A stretch of DNA of 34,425 nt from an uncultured Parabacteroides sp. GTDB lineage: Bacteria > Bacteroidota > Bacteroidia > Bacteroidales > Tannerellaceae. The position numbers were made by a program, and so were the translations under genes. Positions within the stretch are counted from its first letter, which is position 1. Every line of letters begins with the position of its first letter. Positions 1 through 9,800 of the stretch are shown here, piece by piece. The stretch lies in NCBI GenBank assembly GCA_934718155.1, contig CAKUZF010000026.1, positions 1 to 34,425 of the forward strand. The letters are read 5' to 3'. Below the pieces are notes generated by a model. That model was not told the origin of the DNA. It searched no databases and saw only the letters and a program-made list of their open reading frames with translations.

Positions 1-74
1 TGATTCGCATAGGATTCAAACCTATAACCTTCTGATCCGTAGTCAGATGCTCTATTCAGTTGAGCTAGCGAACC
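1..74 (-). tRNA. tRNA-Arg (anticodon ACG)
   Basis: Read on the minus strand this folds as a full cloverleaf. The acceptor stem pairs GGTTCGC with GCGAATC (one G-U pair), the anticodon stem is TCTGA/TCAGA around loop CTACGGA, and the T stem is ATAGG/CCTAT around TTTGAAT. Loop positions 34-36 read ACG, the arginine anticodon whose first base is normally deaminated to inosine. The discriminator base (A) is the first base of the window, so a genomic CCA cannot be judged. Confidence 0.95.
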
Positions 75-114
75 ATTCTGTTAACTTTCAGTGTCAATCT
101 CTCTCGATTGCGGT

Positions 115-148
115 GCAAAGGTACGGTTATTTTTTGAAATACCAATTT
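115..148 (-). promoter_or_regulatory. Bacteroidota-type promoter for tRNA-Arg
   Basis: On the minus strand TACCTTTGC (123 to 115) matches the Bacteroidota -7 consensus TAnnTTTG. An ATTGG about 18 bases upstream (148-144) fits the -33 element. It lies about 40 bases before the tRNA and just beyond the patatin gene, so the tRNA probably has its own promoter. Confidence 0.7.
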
Positions 149-169
149 TTTTCGGCTCTTTTTTGCTGT

Positions 170-2497
170 TTAGTCCAATAATTTGGGATTAAATATTAAA
201 TAACCGATGTTCAGACCGACGTTGAAATTCTGCTTGGGATAGCTGTATCCGTTGGCATATAGGCTGATAGAGAGGAACGGAAGCTTCAGGATGATCGCCG
301 CTTCTCCCATATACTTAAACGAGCGCATGAAGGAGCCATATTCCGCAGTAGCCACTGAATTGTTGCTGGGCAGGGGCGTTTTCTCGATCTCTTTAAGAGG
401 AACGAAGCCATACATGCCAAACTGGAAATGGAGCAGCTTGTTGAATTGCCAAATCGGGGTGAATCCTCCCGCAAGATACTGATTGGCACGGAAAGCTTCG
501 TTGAAGACAATCGTGCTGTGCGGGGTGGGCGTGAAGGCGGGGGCTTGCAACACGCTGGCGGTGTAGTTGTTCATCAGTTTCTTGTTAGAGAACACCAGCT
601 CGCCCAGGTAGCCCATGCGGAATTTAGACGAGTAGCCTCGGTAGATGTTCCATCGCCCTTTGACCTGTACCCAGTTTTGAGTCTTACCTTGTAGCGGCAG
701 CAGGGAGCCTCTTGAGCTGGGCGAGGGGTCGAAGCTTTCTTTTCCCGTTACGTAATGGGCGGCAAGGAGGAGCTGTTTGCCCTGAGTGGGATAGAGCTTG
801 TCGTCGAGGCTGTTTTGCTCCAGGTTCAGCGAAGCCACGAGATAATCATACCAGCTGCGGTCGAAGCTGTCGCCCGCGAACTGGATGGAGGAGCTTTGCA
901 GGTAGCGATCGTTGAGCCGGCCATAAGCCACTCCGACCTCCGCCTTGGCCTGATGGAGGATGGGGAAGCCCAACTTCATTCGCAGGAAGAGCTCTTTCTG
1001 TTTGAGAATGGCGGGCACGACATCCTCGTAGAAGAGCGATTGGCTCTCCGAATATCGTTTGTCGGAGAAGATGCCCTGCAGGCTGAGATAGGTTGGGATG
1101 TTCGTCTGCAAATAGGTGCGTGCCTCCAGCATGGCTCCGCTGAAGGAGTTGCCCACTTGGAAGTTGGCCGTCAGGTCTGTGCCAACGCGACCCAACGACT
1201 GGTAGTTGAAGCCGAGGAAGAGCTGGTTGGCCTGATGCGAGGAGACGTTGCCTCCAAATGCGATTTTCACCTCATCTTTCATCTTGACGTCCAGGTAGAG
1301 GTCGAAGTTCTTCAGCTTGCGGTTATACACGGCGTGCGGAATAATCTCCTTGATCTTCGAATAGGTCAGCATCTTGAAGTAGGCTCGCTTGAAATCCTCC
1401 ATCGAGAATTCGCCATTGATGTCTTTATGCAATTGGGCCTCGATGAACTTTCGCTGAGGCTCGGTTACGCCATTGATGTGTATATTCTTGAACATCAGCG
1501 GTGGAAGGCCTTGCTTGTAGGCTTCGCGGCGTGCGTTGACTTCTGCCAAAGGCACTCGGCGGGGCACCCGCTGTTTGATAGAGTCGATCATCGCCATCGT
1601 GCGCTGATAGCCAATGTCCATCAGTTGCTTGCCTTTGTCGAAGTCGAGCAGCGACACGTCGGGAAACTTGAATTGGATCATCATGCCCTCTTCTTCCGGC
1701 ACGTTGTATTCGGTCTTCTGCATCACCATTGCCTCCACCTGTGTGTAGAGACTCTCGGTCGGTTTGGTGTTGCCCGATGAGACAATCGAGCCAAAGATGA
1801 AGTCGGGATGGAAGGCCTCCTTCATCGGGTTGACAGGGAAGTTGTCGTAGATGCCGCCGTCGAAGAGCGGGATGCTGTCTCGCCAAATGGGCTGGAAGAC
1901 AAACGGAAACGACATGGAGGCCCTGACGGCGTCGCCCAAGTCGCCATGCTTGAAGACAATCGCCTTCTTGGCGTTGACGTCTGAAGCCACACAGCGGAAG
2001 GGCACGAAAAGATTGTCGAAGTTCCATCCTGCCTTGGCGGTCGCTTGGGCAAAGAGCCCCATGAACGCTTGGTTCATCTGGATGGGGTTGATGAGGCTTT
2101 GCGGCAGGAAGCTGGCCTTTACCTGCAATGAGTCGGAGAAGTCGATCGAGAAATGGGCGAACTCGGGTGTGGGCTCAGGCTCCTTGAAGAAGAAGGTGTA
2201 TTTGCTCTCCACCGTGCCTGTTTGCCAATAGCCAAATTCCTCAGAGAGCATCAGTTCCAGCATCTGCTCGGGTGTATAGCCCATGGCATACAAGCTGCCG
2301 ATGATCGCACCGATGGAGGTGCCAGCCACGTAGTCTATGGGGATCTCGTTCTCTTCCAACGCTTTAATCACACCGATGTGGGCGGCTCCCTTGGCGCCGC
2401 CGCCGCTCATGACCAAACCAACCTTTTGCGCCATGCCTTCGGGCAACAGCAGCACGAGGCAGGCGATAAAGACCACTATTCTTCTCATCCGATTCAT
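170..2497 (-). CDS. patatin-like phospholipase with BamA-like outer-membrane barrel
   Basis: Predicted secreted or outer-membrane phospholipase of the RssA/PlpD type. The frame is open to 2566, but I choose the Met at 2497: a purine-rich AAAGAG precedes it and the protein then starts with a signal peptide (MNRMRRIVVF, a hydrophobic stretch, then MAQ). This gives 775 residues. The patatin domain shows the oxyanion GGGAKG at residues 32-37, the nucleophile motif GTSIG at 59-63 (Ser61) and the second dyad residue in DGG near 212. A POTRA-like stretch (FKNIHINGV) follows, then a long beta-rich C-terminal half typical of the 16-strand barrel. This patatin-POTRA-barrel order is known from type Vd-like autotransporters and Bacteroidota patatin proteins. 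Substrate is unknown. It is monocistronic, facing away from the mannosyltransferase gene. Confidence 0.9.
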   Translation of the reverse strand: MNRMRRIVVFIACLVLLLPEGMAQKVGLVMSGGGAKGAAHIGVIKALEENEIPIDYVAGTSIGAIIGSLYAMGYTPEQMLELMLSEEFGYWQTGTVESKYTFFFKEPEPTPEFAHFSIDFSDSLQVKASFLPQSLINPIQMNQAFMGLFAQATAKAGWNFDNLFVPFRCVASDVNAKKAIVFKHGDLGDAVRASMSFPFVFQPIWRDSIPLFDGGIYDNFPVNPMKEAFHPDFIFGSIVSSGNTKPTESLYTQVEAMVMQKTEYNVPEEEGMMIQFKFPDVSLLDFDKGKQLMDIGYQRTMAMIDSIKQRVPRRVPLAEVNARREAYKQGLPPLMFKNIHINGVTEPQRKFIEAQLHKDINGEFSMEDFKRAYFKMLTYSKIKEIIPHAVYNRKLKNFDLYLDVKMKDEVKIAFGGNVSSHQANQLFLGFNYQSLGRVGTDLTANFQVGNSFSGAMLEARTYLQTNIPTYLSLQGIFSDKRYSESQSLFYEDVVPAILKQKELFLRMKLGFPILHQAKAEVGVAYGRLNDRYLQSSSIQFAGDSFDRSWYDYLVASLNLEQNSLDDKLYPTQGKQLLLAAHYVTGKESFDPSPSSRGSLLPLQGKTQNWVQVKGRWNIYRGYSSKFRMGYLGELVFSNKKLMNNYTASVLQAPAFTPTPHSTIVFNEAFRANQYLAGGFTPIWQFNKLLHFQFGMYGFVPLKEIEKTPLPSNNSVATAEYGSFMRSFKYMGEAAIILKLPFLSISLYANGYSYPKQNFNVGLNIGYLIFNPKLLD

Positions 2498-2580
2498 CTC
2501 TTTTCTGTCTTTTATCGATTGACACACTCTCGCGAAAATAACGATTTTTTTGGTGTAGTTGCTCAATAAGCGAAATCCTT

Positions 2581-2645
2581 CTGTGCTATGAGGAGAAAAT
2601 GGCTGCGTCGTGAGGGGAAAATTGTCGCATCGTGAGGGAAAAAAG
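2581..2645. repeat. three-unit 22-bp tandem repeat
   Basis: The motif TGAGG(G/A)GAAAA begins at 2589, 2611 and 2633, exactly 22 bases apart, with G/C-rich linkers (CTGCGTCG, GTCGCATCG) in between. It lies in the 234-base gap between the divergent patatin and mannosyltransferase genes, just upstream of the latter's promoter. The gap holds no gene. Confidence 0.65.
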
Positions 2646-2665
2646 GTGGAAAGGGAGTGAGAGAA

Positions 2666-2695
2666 TTGCTGGCTTCAAAAAAACGCGTACCTTTG
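2666..2695 (+). promoter_or_regulatory. Bacteroidota-type promoter of the mannosyltransferase-pyrC-sbcDC run
   Basis: TTG at 2666-2668 (-33) and TACCTTTG at 2688-2695 (-7) are separated by 19 bases, matching the Bacteroidota sigma-ABfr consensus. The next start codon is about 37 bases downstream of the -7 element. Confidence 0.75.
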
Positions 2696-2731
2696 GGGAG
2701 CATTATTGTAGATAAAGTATATAGATATTGA

Positions 2732-3481
2732 ATGACTATGTCAGATAGTATAGTGATTATTCCTACGTATAACGAGAGGGAAAACATCGAGGCAATCATC
2801 CGGGCGGTCTTTGGTTTGGAGAAGAAGTTTGACGTGCTGATTATCGACGATGGTTCTCCCGATGGCACGGCAGCTATCGTGAAGCGTATGCAGCAGGAAT
2901 TCCCCGATCGGCTCTTCTTGATCGAACGCTCGGGCAAGTTAGGATTAGGCACAGCCTATATTTGTGGATTCAAATGGTCGATCGAGCAGAAGTACGACTA
3001 CATCTTCGAGATGGATGCCGACTTCAGTCATAATCCCAACGACCTGCCCCGTTTGTATGCCGCATGTGCGGAGGAGGGGGCCGACGTGGCGATTGGCTCA
3101 CGCTATTGCAATGGAGTGAATGTCGTGAACTGGCCTTTAGGACGCGTGTTGATGTCTTACTTCGCCTCGGTCTATGTGCGGATCGTGACGGGCATGGATA
3201 TCCACGACACGACTGCCGGTTTCAAGTGCTACCGGCGTGTCGTGCTCGAGACGATCGGATTGGATAAGATTCACTTCAAGGGGTATGCGTTCCAGGTGGA
3301 GATGAAATTCACGGCCTACAAGTGCGGCTTTAAGCTGAAAGAGGTGCCTATCGTCTTTGTCAACCGAGTGCTGGGCGTTTCGAAGATGAATTCTTCCATC
3401 TTTGGCGAGGCTCTCTTCGGCGTATTGCGGCTGAGATGGTGGAGCTTCTTCCGTAAATACCCGCAGAAACAGAAGGCATAG
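2732..3481 (+). CDS. polyprenol monophosphomannose synthase (GT2)
   Basis: Family 2 glycosyltransferase related to dolichol-phosphate mannosyltransferase, expected to transfer mannose from GDP-mannose to a polyprenyl phosphate on the cytoplasmic face of the inner membrane. Visible motifs are PTYNERENI near residue 12, the nucleotide-binding DDGSPDGT near 48 and the metal-binding DADFSHNP near 97. At 249 residues it is the soluble, catalytic-domain-only form without the C-terminal membrane helices. Two in-frame ATGs lie close together (2732 and 2738); the second gives MSDSIVIIPTYNE and could be the true start. It leads a plus-strand run, 34 bases before dihydroorotase. The lipid-linked mannose may feed surface glycan or protein O-glycosylation, an inference from the order's biology. 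Confidence 0.88.
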   Translation: MTMSDSIVIIPTYNERENIEAIIRAVFGLEKKFDVLIIDDGSPDGTAAIVKRMQQEFPDRLFLIERSGKLGLGTAYICGFKWSIEQKYDYIFEMDADFSHNPNDLPRLYAACAEEGADVAIGSRYCNGVNVVNWPLGRVLMSYFASVYVRIVTGMDIHDTTAGFKCYRRVVLETIGLDKIHFKGYAFQVEMKFTAYKCGFKLKEVPIVFVNRVLGVSKMNSSIFGEALFGVLRLRWWSFFRKYPQKQKA

Positions 3482-3515
3482 TAAACAGAAAACAGAAAAA
3501 CTGGAGAAAATAACG

Positions 3516-4865
3516 ATGCGAACACTCATAGCGAATGCGAAGATAATCAACGAGGGACGCTCCTATGTGGGAAGCGTGGTGTTGAATGCGGATAAGATCG
3601 AGTCTGTTTATGAAGGGGCGATCCCTGCCGAGGTGGTGACCTCTGTCGATCGGGTGATTGATGCGACGGGCAAGTGGCTGTTGCCGGGCGTGATCGACGA
3701 CCAGGTGCACTTCCGCGATCCGGGCTTGACCCATAAGGGCGACATCGAGAGCGAGAGCCGTGCCGCCGTAGCGGGTGGTGTTACCACCTATATGGACATG
3801 CCCAACACCAATCCTCAGACCACTACGATCGAGGCTTTGCAAGCGAAGTGGGATCGGGCGGCCGCCGTCTCGCGTGCGAACTATTCCTTCTTCTTTGGCG
3901 GGACAAACGAGAATTATGCCGCTATCGAACAGCTGGATCGCACCCGTGTGCCGGGCTTGAAACTTTTCCTGGGCTCATCCACGGGCAATATGCTGATCGA
4001 TCGTGCGGAGACGCTGGAGCGTATCTTTGGCGAGAGCGGTATGCTGATCGCCATCCACGCGGAGAAAGAATCGGTCATCAAGCAGCACATCGCCGACTAC
4101 ACGGCTCGATACGGGCAGGATCTCGACATCTCTTTCCATAGCAAGATCCGCGACGAGGAGGCTTGCTATCGCTGCTCGTCGGAGGCGGTCGAGCTGGCAA
4201 CCCGCCTGAACGCTCGCCTGCATATCTTGCATCTTTCTACGAAGAAGGAGCTTTCGCTCTTGAGCAACAAGTTGCCTCTCAGCGAGAAGAAGATCACCGG
4301 CGAGGTGTGTGTGCATCACCTTTGGTTTCAGGATGGTGATTATGCTCGCTTTGGCAATCGCATCAAGTGGAACCCGGCCATTAAGACGTTGGCCGATCGT
4401 GACGCGTTGCGCGAGGCATTGAACAACAATACTTTGGATGTCGTAGCTACCGACCATGCGCCCCATCTCTTGAGCGAGAAGGAGGGCTCTTGCCTGAAGG
4501 CGGCTTCGGGAGGCCCGCTGATTCAGCACTCGCTGATCGCAATGCTGGAGATGGCCAAGCAGGGCGTTTTCACCTACGAGAAGGTGGTGGAGAAAATGGC
4601 GCATCATCCGGCCGAACTGTTCCGCATCGATCGTCGTGGCTACCTGCGCGAAGGCTATTATGCCGACTTGGTGTTGATCGATCCCGAGGCTACATGGACG
4701 GTGGCGAAGGAGAACATCTTGTATCGTTGTGGCTGGTCGCCCTTCGAGGGTTATACGTTCCACCACGCCGTTTGGAAGACCTTTGTCAATGGCCAGTTGG
4801 CTTATAGCGAAGGTCGGGTGAACGACGAGGTGCGTGGTAAGGAGGTTCGATATATTCTTAAATAA
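3516..4865 (+). CDS. pyrC: dihydroorotase
   Basis: Cyclises carbamoyl aspartate to dihydroorotate in de novo pyrimidine synthesis; cytoplasmic amidohydrolase of 449 residues, the usual length for class I enzymes. The N-terminal metal motif reads DDQVHFRDPG at residues 61-70, so the first His of the usual HxH is Gln. Further along are GGVTTYMDMPNT, a His-rich HILHLSTKKE stretch and the catalytic DHAPH near residue 313. The Q-for-H change is, as far as I recall, seen in other Bacteroidota dihydroorotases, so it need not mean inactivity. The gene is followed after six bases by a metallo-beta-lactamase-fold gene and is probably cotranscribed with it. Confidence 0.9.
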   Translation: MRTLIANAKIINEGRSYVGSVVLNADKIESVYEGAIPAEVVTSVDRVIDATGKWLLPGVIDDQVHFRDPGLTHKGDIESESRAAVAGGVTTYMDMPNTNPQTTTIEALQAKWDRAAAVSRANYSFFFGGTNENYAAIEQLDRTRVPGLKLFLGSSTGNMLIDRAETLERIFGESGMLIAIHAEKESVIKQHIADYTARYGQDLDISFHSKIRDEEACYRCSSEAVELATRLNARLHILHLSTKKELSLLSNKLPLSEKKITGEVCVHHLWFQDGDYARFGNRIKWNPAIKTLADRDALREALNNNTLDVVATDHAPHLLSEKEGSCLKAASGGPLIQHSLIAMLEMAKQGVFTYEKVVEKMAHHPAELFRIDRRGYLREGYYADLVLIDPEATWTVAKENILYRCGWSPFEGYTFHHAVWKTFVNGQLAYSEGRVNDEVRGKEVRYILK

Positions 4866-4871
4866 TGAATC

Positions 4872-5606
4872 ATGAAGAAAGGCAGATTTTTTAGTGCGAT
4901 AGCGGGTCTGTTGGTCGCGACTTGTGCGATGGCAGCCGATTTTGTGTCGGATCAGTTCACAACTCCGGCAGGTAAAGTGTTGACGATTACGTTCGTGCGT
5001 CATGGCAGCTTGGCCATGAGCTACGACGGCAAGCAGATCCAGGTCGATCCTGTCTCCGACTATGCCGATTACAACGCCTTTCCCAAGGCCGACCTCATCT
5101 TGGTGACCCATGCGCATGGCGATCACCTCGACCTGAAAGCGATCGAGGCTTTGCGGAAGGAGGGAACGGTTGTTGTGGCCAACCCGGCTTCTGCCGAGAA
5201 GATTGAGCGACCCGCTGCGCAAGTGATGCGCAACGGCGACAAGAAGACCTGGGAAGGCATACAGATCGAAGCCGTTCCGGCCTACAACACCACGGAGGGG
5301 CGAGACAAGTTTCATCCGAAGCACAGAGACAATGGTTACGTGCTCGACTTCGATGGCTTGCGTGTCTACGTGGCGGGCGACACCGAGGATATTCCGGAGC
5401 TGGCGGCCTTGAAGGCGATCGACGTGGCTTTCCTGCCGGTCAACCAGCCTTACACGATGACTCCCGAACAGGCCGCTAAGGCCGCACGCTTGATTCGACC
5501 GAAAGTGTTCTATCCCTACCACTACGGCGAGACACCCGTGGCCGATACCCTGCCGAAGCTCTTAGAAGGAAGCGGTGTAGAGCTGCGTATTCGTGCGTTG
5601 CAATAA
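4872..5606 (+). CDS. secreted metallo-beta-lactamase-fold hydrolase (UlaG-like)
   Basis: A 244-residue MBL-fold metal-dependent hydrolase of the UlaG/UPF0173-like group. A signal peptide is visible (MKKGRFF, hydrophobic core, ATCAMA/A near residue 21), so it probably works in the periplasm. The zinc-binding motif THAHGDHLD gives H80, H82, D84 and H85. A second ligand Asp sits in AGDTEDI, and the C-terminal YPYHYGETP carries the last His. It starts six bases after the pyrC stop codon and 15 bases before sbcD. The substrate cannot be told from sequence; a role in pyrimidine metabolism is not supported merely by adjacency. Confidence 0.85.
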   Translation: MKKGRFFSAIAGLLVATCAMAADFVSDQFTTPAGKVLTITFVRHGSLAMSYDGKQIQVDPVSDYADYNAFPKADLILVTHAHGDHLDLKAIEALRKEGTVVVANPASAEKIERPAAQVMRNGDKKTWEGIQIEAVPAYNTTEGRDKFHPKHRDNGYVLDFDGLRVYVAGDTEDIPELAALKAIDVAFLPVNQPYTMTPEQAAKAARLIRPKVFYPYHYGETPVADTLPKLLEGSGVELRIRALQ

Positions 5607-5621
5607 AAAACATTTTGGCTG

Positions 5622-6809
5622 ATGAAGATCCTGCATACCAGCGATTGGCATTTAGGCCACACCTTATATAATTATGACAGGAGTGCGGAGCAACAGGCCG
5701 TCTTGCGCCAAATAGAGCAGCTCGTGTCCGATCGCCAGCCTGATCTTTTCCTGCTTTGTGGAGACGTGTATCACATCGCGCAGCCTTCGGCAGCGGCGCA
5801 GCAACTGTTTATCGAGGCCATGATGCGCATTCGGGCGGCCGCTCCAAAGATGAAGATCGTGCTCTTGGCTGGAAATCACGACAGTGGCAGTCGCCACGAA
5901 ATCTTCCGTTCGGCGTGGGAGGTGCTGGGCGTGACTGCCATAGGGCAGGTGAACCGCCTGGAAGAGCCGGATCATTATATCATCGAGCTGCCCGGCAAGG
6001 GCTTTGTCGTGGGCGTTCCCTATGTGCATGAACGCAATCTTCCCGACGATTTCTTTCCCCGTCTTTTGGCGCGAGTCGAGGAGCGCAATGCGGCCCATCT
6101 GCCCGTGGTGCTGACGGCTCACACCTATGTGACGGGTAGCGACTGCACAGGACATGAGGATGTGATAGGCGAGGCGGTTGGCGGCATCGAGAGCTGGGAC
6201 CTCTCTTGTTTCGGCCGGGGCTACGACTATTTGGCTTTAGGCCACATCCATCATGCGCAAGCGGTTCGAGGGAGCGAAGGCCGAGCTCGTTATAGCGGCT
6301 CCCCGCTTCCGATCCATTTTGGTGAGCGTTACCCTCATTACGTCTTATGGGTCGAACTGGATCGGCAAGGCGATGCGCCGCGGGTGGAGGAGATCGAGAT
6401 GAAGAACCCCTGCCCGCTGATCACGTTGCCTTTGACGGGTGCGGCCGATTGGCAGAGCGTGAAGCAATGCTTTGCCTCTTTCCCCGATGAGCAACCTGGC
6501 TATGTGCGTTTGTTGGTGGAGGTGGAAGACTTCCTGCCTCCCGAAGCCAATGCCGAAGCTGCCGAGATAGCCAAGGGGAAGGCTTGCCGCTTCTGTTTCA
6601 TCCAAACCTCCCGCAAGGCAAAGTCGGCGCAACAGGCTGGCGAGCGCACTTTTACGACCGCCGAGATTCAGCGGCTTAGTCCGCTCGATATCGCCCGTCT
6701 TTATGCCGAGGATAAAGGTTTGACTTTTGCCGACGACATGGCTTCGCTTTTGCAGGAGGTGCTCACCCAGTTGCGGGCCGAGGAGCGTGAGGAGCCGATG
6801 AGTGAATAA
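5622..6809 (+). CDS. sbcD: exonuclease SbcD (Mre11-like subunit)
   Basis: Nuclease subunit of the SbcCD (Mre11-Rad50) complex, which opens DNA hairpins and trims blocked double-strand ends. The calcineurin-like phosphoesterase motifs are clear: SDWHLG at residues 7-12, GDVYH at 47-51, GNHD at 84-87 and ALGHIHHA near 206-213. The C-terminal cap, about residues 250-395, is less conserved, as usual. Length (395) fits the family. The sbcC gene begins 15 bases after its stop, so the two subunits are made from one message. Such hairpin nucleases act on the kind of long inverted repeats seen elsewhere in this window. Confidence 0.93.
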   Translation: MKILHTSDWHLGHTLYNYDRSAEQQAVLRQIEQLVSDRQPDLFLLCGDVYHIAQPSAAAQQLFIEAMMRIRAAAPKMKIVLLAGNHDSGSRHEIFRSAWEVLGVTAIGQVNRLEEPDHYIIELPGKGFVVGVPYVHERNLPDDFFPRLLARVEERNAAHLPVVLTAHTYVTGSDCTGHEDVIGEAVGGIESWDLSCFGRGYDYLALGHIHHAQAVRGSEGRARYSGSPLPIHFGERYPHYVLWVELDRQGDAPRVEEIEMKNPCPLITLPLTGAADWQSVKQCFASFPDEQPGYVRLLVEVEDFLPPEANAEAAEIAKGKACRFCFIQTSRKAKSAQQAGERTFTTAEIQRLSPLDIARLYAEDKGLTFADDMASLLQEVLTQLRAEEREEPMSE

Positions 6810-6824
6810 CGGAAGATAGCGCAT

Positions 6825-9800
6825 ATGAAACTGAAACAATTGACCATTCATAACATCGCCTCTATCGAGGAGGCTACGATCAACTTCGAGGCGTCGCCTT
6901 TGGTGGATAGCGAGGTGTTCTTGATTGCCGGAAAGACAGGCGCTGGCAAGTCTACCCTTTTGGATGCCATCTGCTTGGCTCTCTATGATGACACTCCGCG
7001 CATGCGCAACTTGAAAATGGAGGGAAAGTTCGACGAGGTGAAGGAGGCTCTTTCCATTAAGGACGCACGCCAGCTGATGCGTCAGAACACGGGCGAGGCC
7101 TTCGTGAAACTTTGTTTCGAGGGGAGCGACGGCGTGGTGTATGAGTCGCAATGGAGCGTAGCTCGTGCGCGTAAGAAACCCACGGGTAAGCTGCAGGATC
7201 GGCAATGGTCGCTCACCAACTTGCAGACCAACAAGGTGCTGACCCGTGTGAACGATGTGCGTGCGGCTATCCAGGCGGCTGTCGGGTTAGACTTTGGGCA
7301 GTTCTGCCGAACGACCTTGTTGGCGCAAGGCGAGTTCACCCGTTTTCTGAATAGCAACGACAACGAGAAGGCCTTGATCTTGGAGAAGATCACCGGCATG
7401 GAGGTTTATGCGCAGATTGGCCAAAAGATCTACGCCCTCACCCGCCTAAAAGAGCGGGAATACAGGGATAAGCAGCAAGCTGTGGCCTCTATCCAGCTGC
7501 TCTCCGACGAGGAATTGCAGGATCAGGCCGACCAATTGCGCCAGTTGGATCAGGCCGTGGCCCGGCTGCAAGCGCAGCGCAACCAGGCGCTTCAACAGCG
7601 TGAATGGTTGCAGCAGTATGCGGCGTTGACCCAAAAGCAGCAACAGGCCGAACAGCAACTCTGCGAGGTGGCTCAGCAGATGGAGTCGGAGGAGTTTCGC
7701 CAGCAAGAGGCAACCGTGGCGGCTTGGAAAGAGACGCAGGAGGCAAGAGCCCTGTGGCGCGACCTGCGGCTTCAGGAGGCGCAAGTGGTCGCGGGTCGAG
7801 AGACTTTGAAGACGAAGCAGACCGACTATGAGCGGCTGTCGGGGCAACTGAACGGATTGCGGAAGCAGATTGAGCAGGTGGAGGAACAGCGTGAGCAACT
7901 CCAGTCGCTCCTGCGAGAAGAGGCTTCGAGCGCACCCCTTTACGAGCAGCAACAAACCCTTGCGGAGAAGATTGCGCAATGGAGGCAACTGACGCAAGCG
8001 ATCGCTCGCCTCGATGCGCAACTGCAGACGGAGGAGGCTACGCTGCTGCAATGGCAGGCCGATTGGCAAAAGGTGCAAGCCGAGGCCGCGCGGTCGCAAG
8101 CGGCCGTGGAGGAGTCGCAGCGAGTCCTTGAACAGCAGACCGTGCGTTTCGCACAGTTTGATTTGCCGGCGTTGCGTGCGTCGAAAGAGCGTTTGGCTGA
8201 TCGGATGCTTTGGCTGAACGATGCCAAACATAGCTTGGAGAACTGGCTGCAGGCTAAGCGGCAAATCGCCGAGCAAGAGCAGGAACTTGTCGGTATGCGA
8301 CAGACGCTCGAAGCGCTCGCCCAGGCGAAGAACCTGAAAGGCGAGCTGTATGCGCAACAGAAGGCCTTCGTCGAGGAATGCAGGCGGTTCTGGCAGACGC
8401 AACAGCGTTCGGTCAGCCAGTGGGCCAAGGAGATGCGTGCCCAGTTGCGGGTGGGCGAAGCCTGCCCAGTCTGCGGACAACTCGTCGAGCAGACATTGCC
8501 GCAGGAGGCAGACCTGGACCAGGCGTTTCAGGCCGTAGAGCGGCGCTTGCAGGAGGCGCAGCGTCAGTTGGATGAGAGGCAGGAGCAGCTGGCGAAGGCC
8601 GAGTCGGATTGGAAGGCGCAACAGGCGCAACAGGCGAAGGCCGAGCTGGCTTTGTCAAAAGAGCGTGTGTTGCTTCAGGCCAAGGAGAAAGCCTGCTTGG
8701 AGGCCTGCCTGCGTTGCAAGATAGAGCAGGTGGACGAGCAGACCGCCACGACGTTGGCCGAATATGAGCGGCGGTTCGTCGAGAAGCAAAAAGAGACAGA
8801 TCGGTGCATCCAGGAGGCCGAGCGTTTTGAGCGTGAGGAGATCGAGGTGTTGCGCAAGCGGTTGGAGCAGGAGCGGAAAACGGCCGACCTTGTCGGTCGG
8901 AAACTGATGGCGTGCGAGAGGGAGAAGACACGCCTGACGGCCGACTTGGAAAACCATCGCAAGCGGCAGGCGGAGCAGCAAGCCGAGGTGTGCGCGGTTG
9001 CCGAGGCGGTGCGGGCCTTAGTGGTTGTATTGCCCCTCGAAAAACAGAACTGGAGCGCAGATCCAGAGGCTTTTATGCAGCGCGTCGCTCAGGCGGCCAA
9101 GCGCTATGCGGATGCGCAACAGGCGGAGCAGCGAGCCGCGCAAGAGTGGGAGCGCATGCAGACCTTGCGCACGCACATTGAGCGGATTCAGGAGGAGGTG
9201 TGGCTTTGTCGCCCCGAATGGCGCCTGTTGCCCGCTGATGTAGCCCAGCCCTCGCCCCAGCTCTTGGCCGAATGGAGCCAGTTCTATGCCGATTTGCGCT
9301 CGGCCTTAGACCAGTTGGAACGCAATAAGCAGCTGCGGCAAGAGCGACAGCGGCAGCTCGATCAGTATGTGGCTGCTCATCCCGCTTATGGTTGGGATCG
9401 CTTGGAGGCGTTGGAGCGCTATGCGCCTGCTTTGATCGCCACGTGGGAGCAGGCTGGCGAGCAAGCCCGCAAGACGCAGGTTGAGCGTCAGGCCTCCTTG
9501 CGCCAAATCGCAGCCGATCGGCTGGCGTTGGAGCAGCGAAAACCCGCTTTCCAGCCCGGCGAGGAGCGGATAGACCTCCTGGCCGAGCGGTTGCAACAAC
9601 AGGAGCAACAACTTTCAGAATATCTGGTGCGGAAAGGCATCATTCAAGAGCGGCTGACGCAGGATGCGCAGCAGCGAGCCAACCAGTCGCAAATGCTTGC
9701 CGAGGTGGAGCGGTATAAACAGGTGTATGAGCAGTGGAGCCGACTGAACGAGCTGTTAGGAAGTGCCGACGGCAAGGTGTTTCGCAAGATCGCGCAAAGC

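Noticed and set aside
755..1780. Plus-strand frame (341 codons) opposite the patatin gene
   Set aside because: The minus-strand protein has a full patatin active site and signal peptide; the antisense translation has no motif.
3975..5522. Long minus-strand frame (515 codons) across pyrC and the MBL gene
   Set aside because: It is antisense to two genes with clear catalytic motifs, spans both of them, and its translation shows no recognisable domain.
7446..8630. Long minus-strand frame (394 codons) inside sbcC
   Set aside because: It is a Leu/Arg-rich by-product of the Gln/Glu-rich coiled-coil codons of sbcC.
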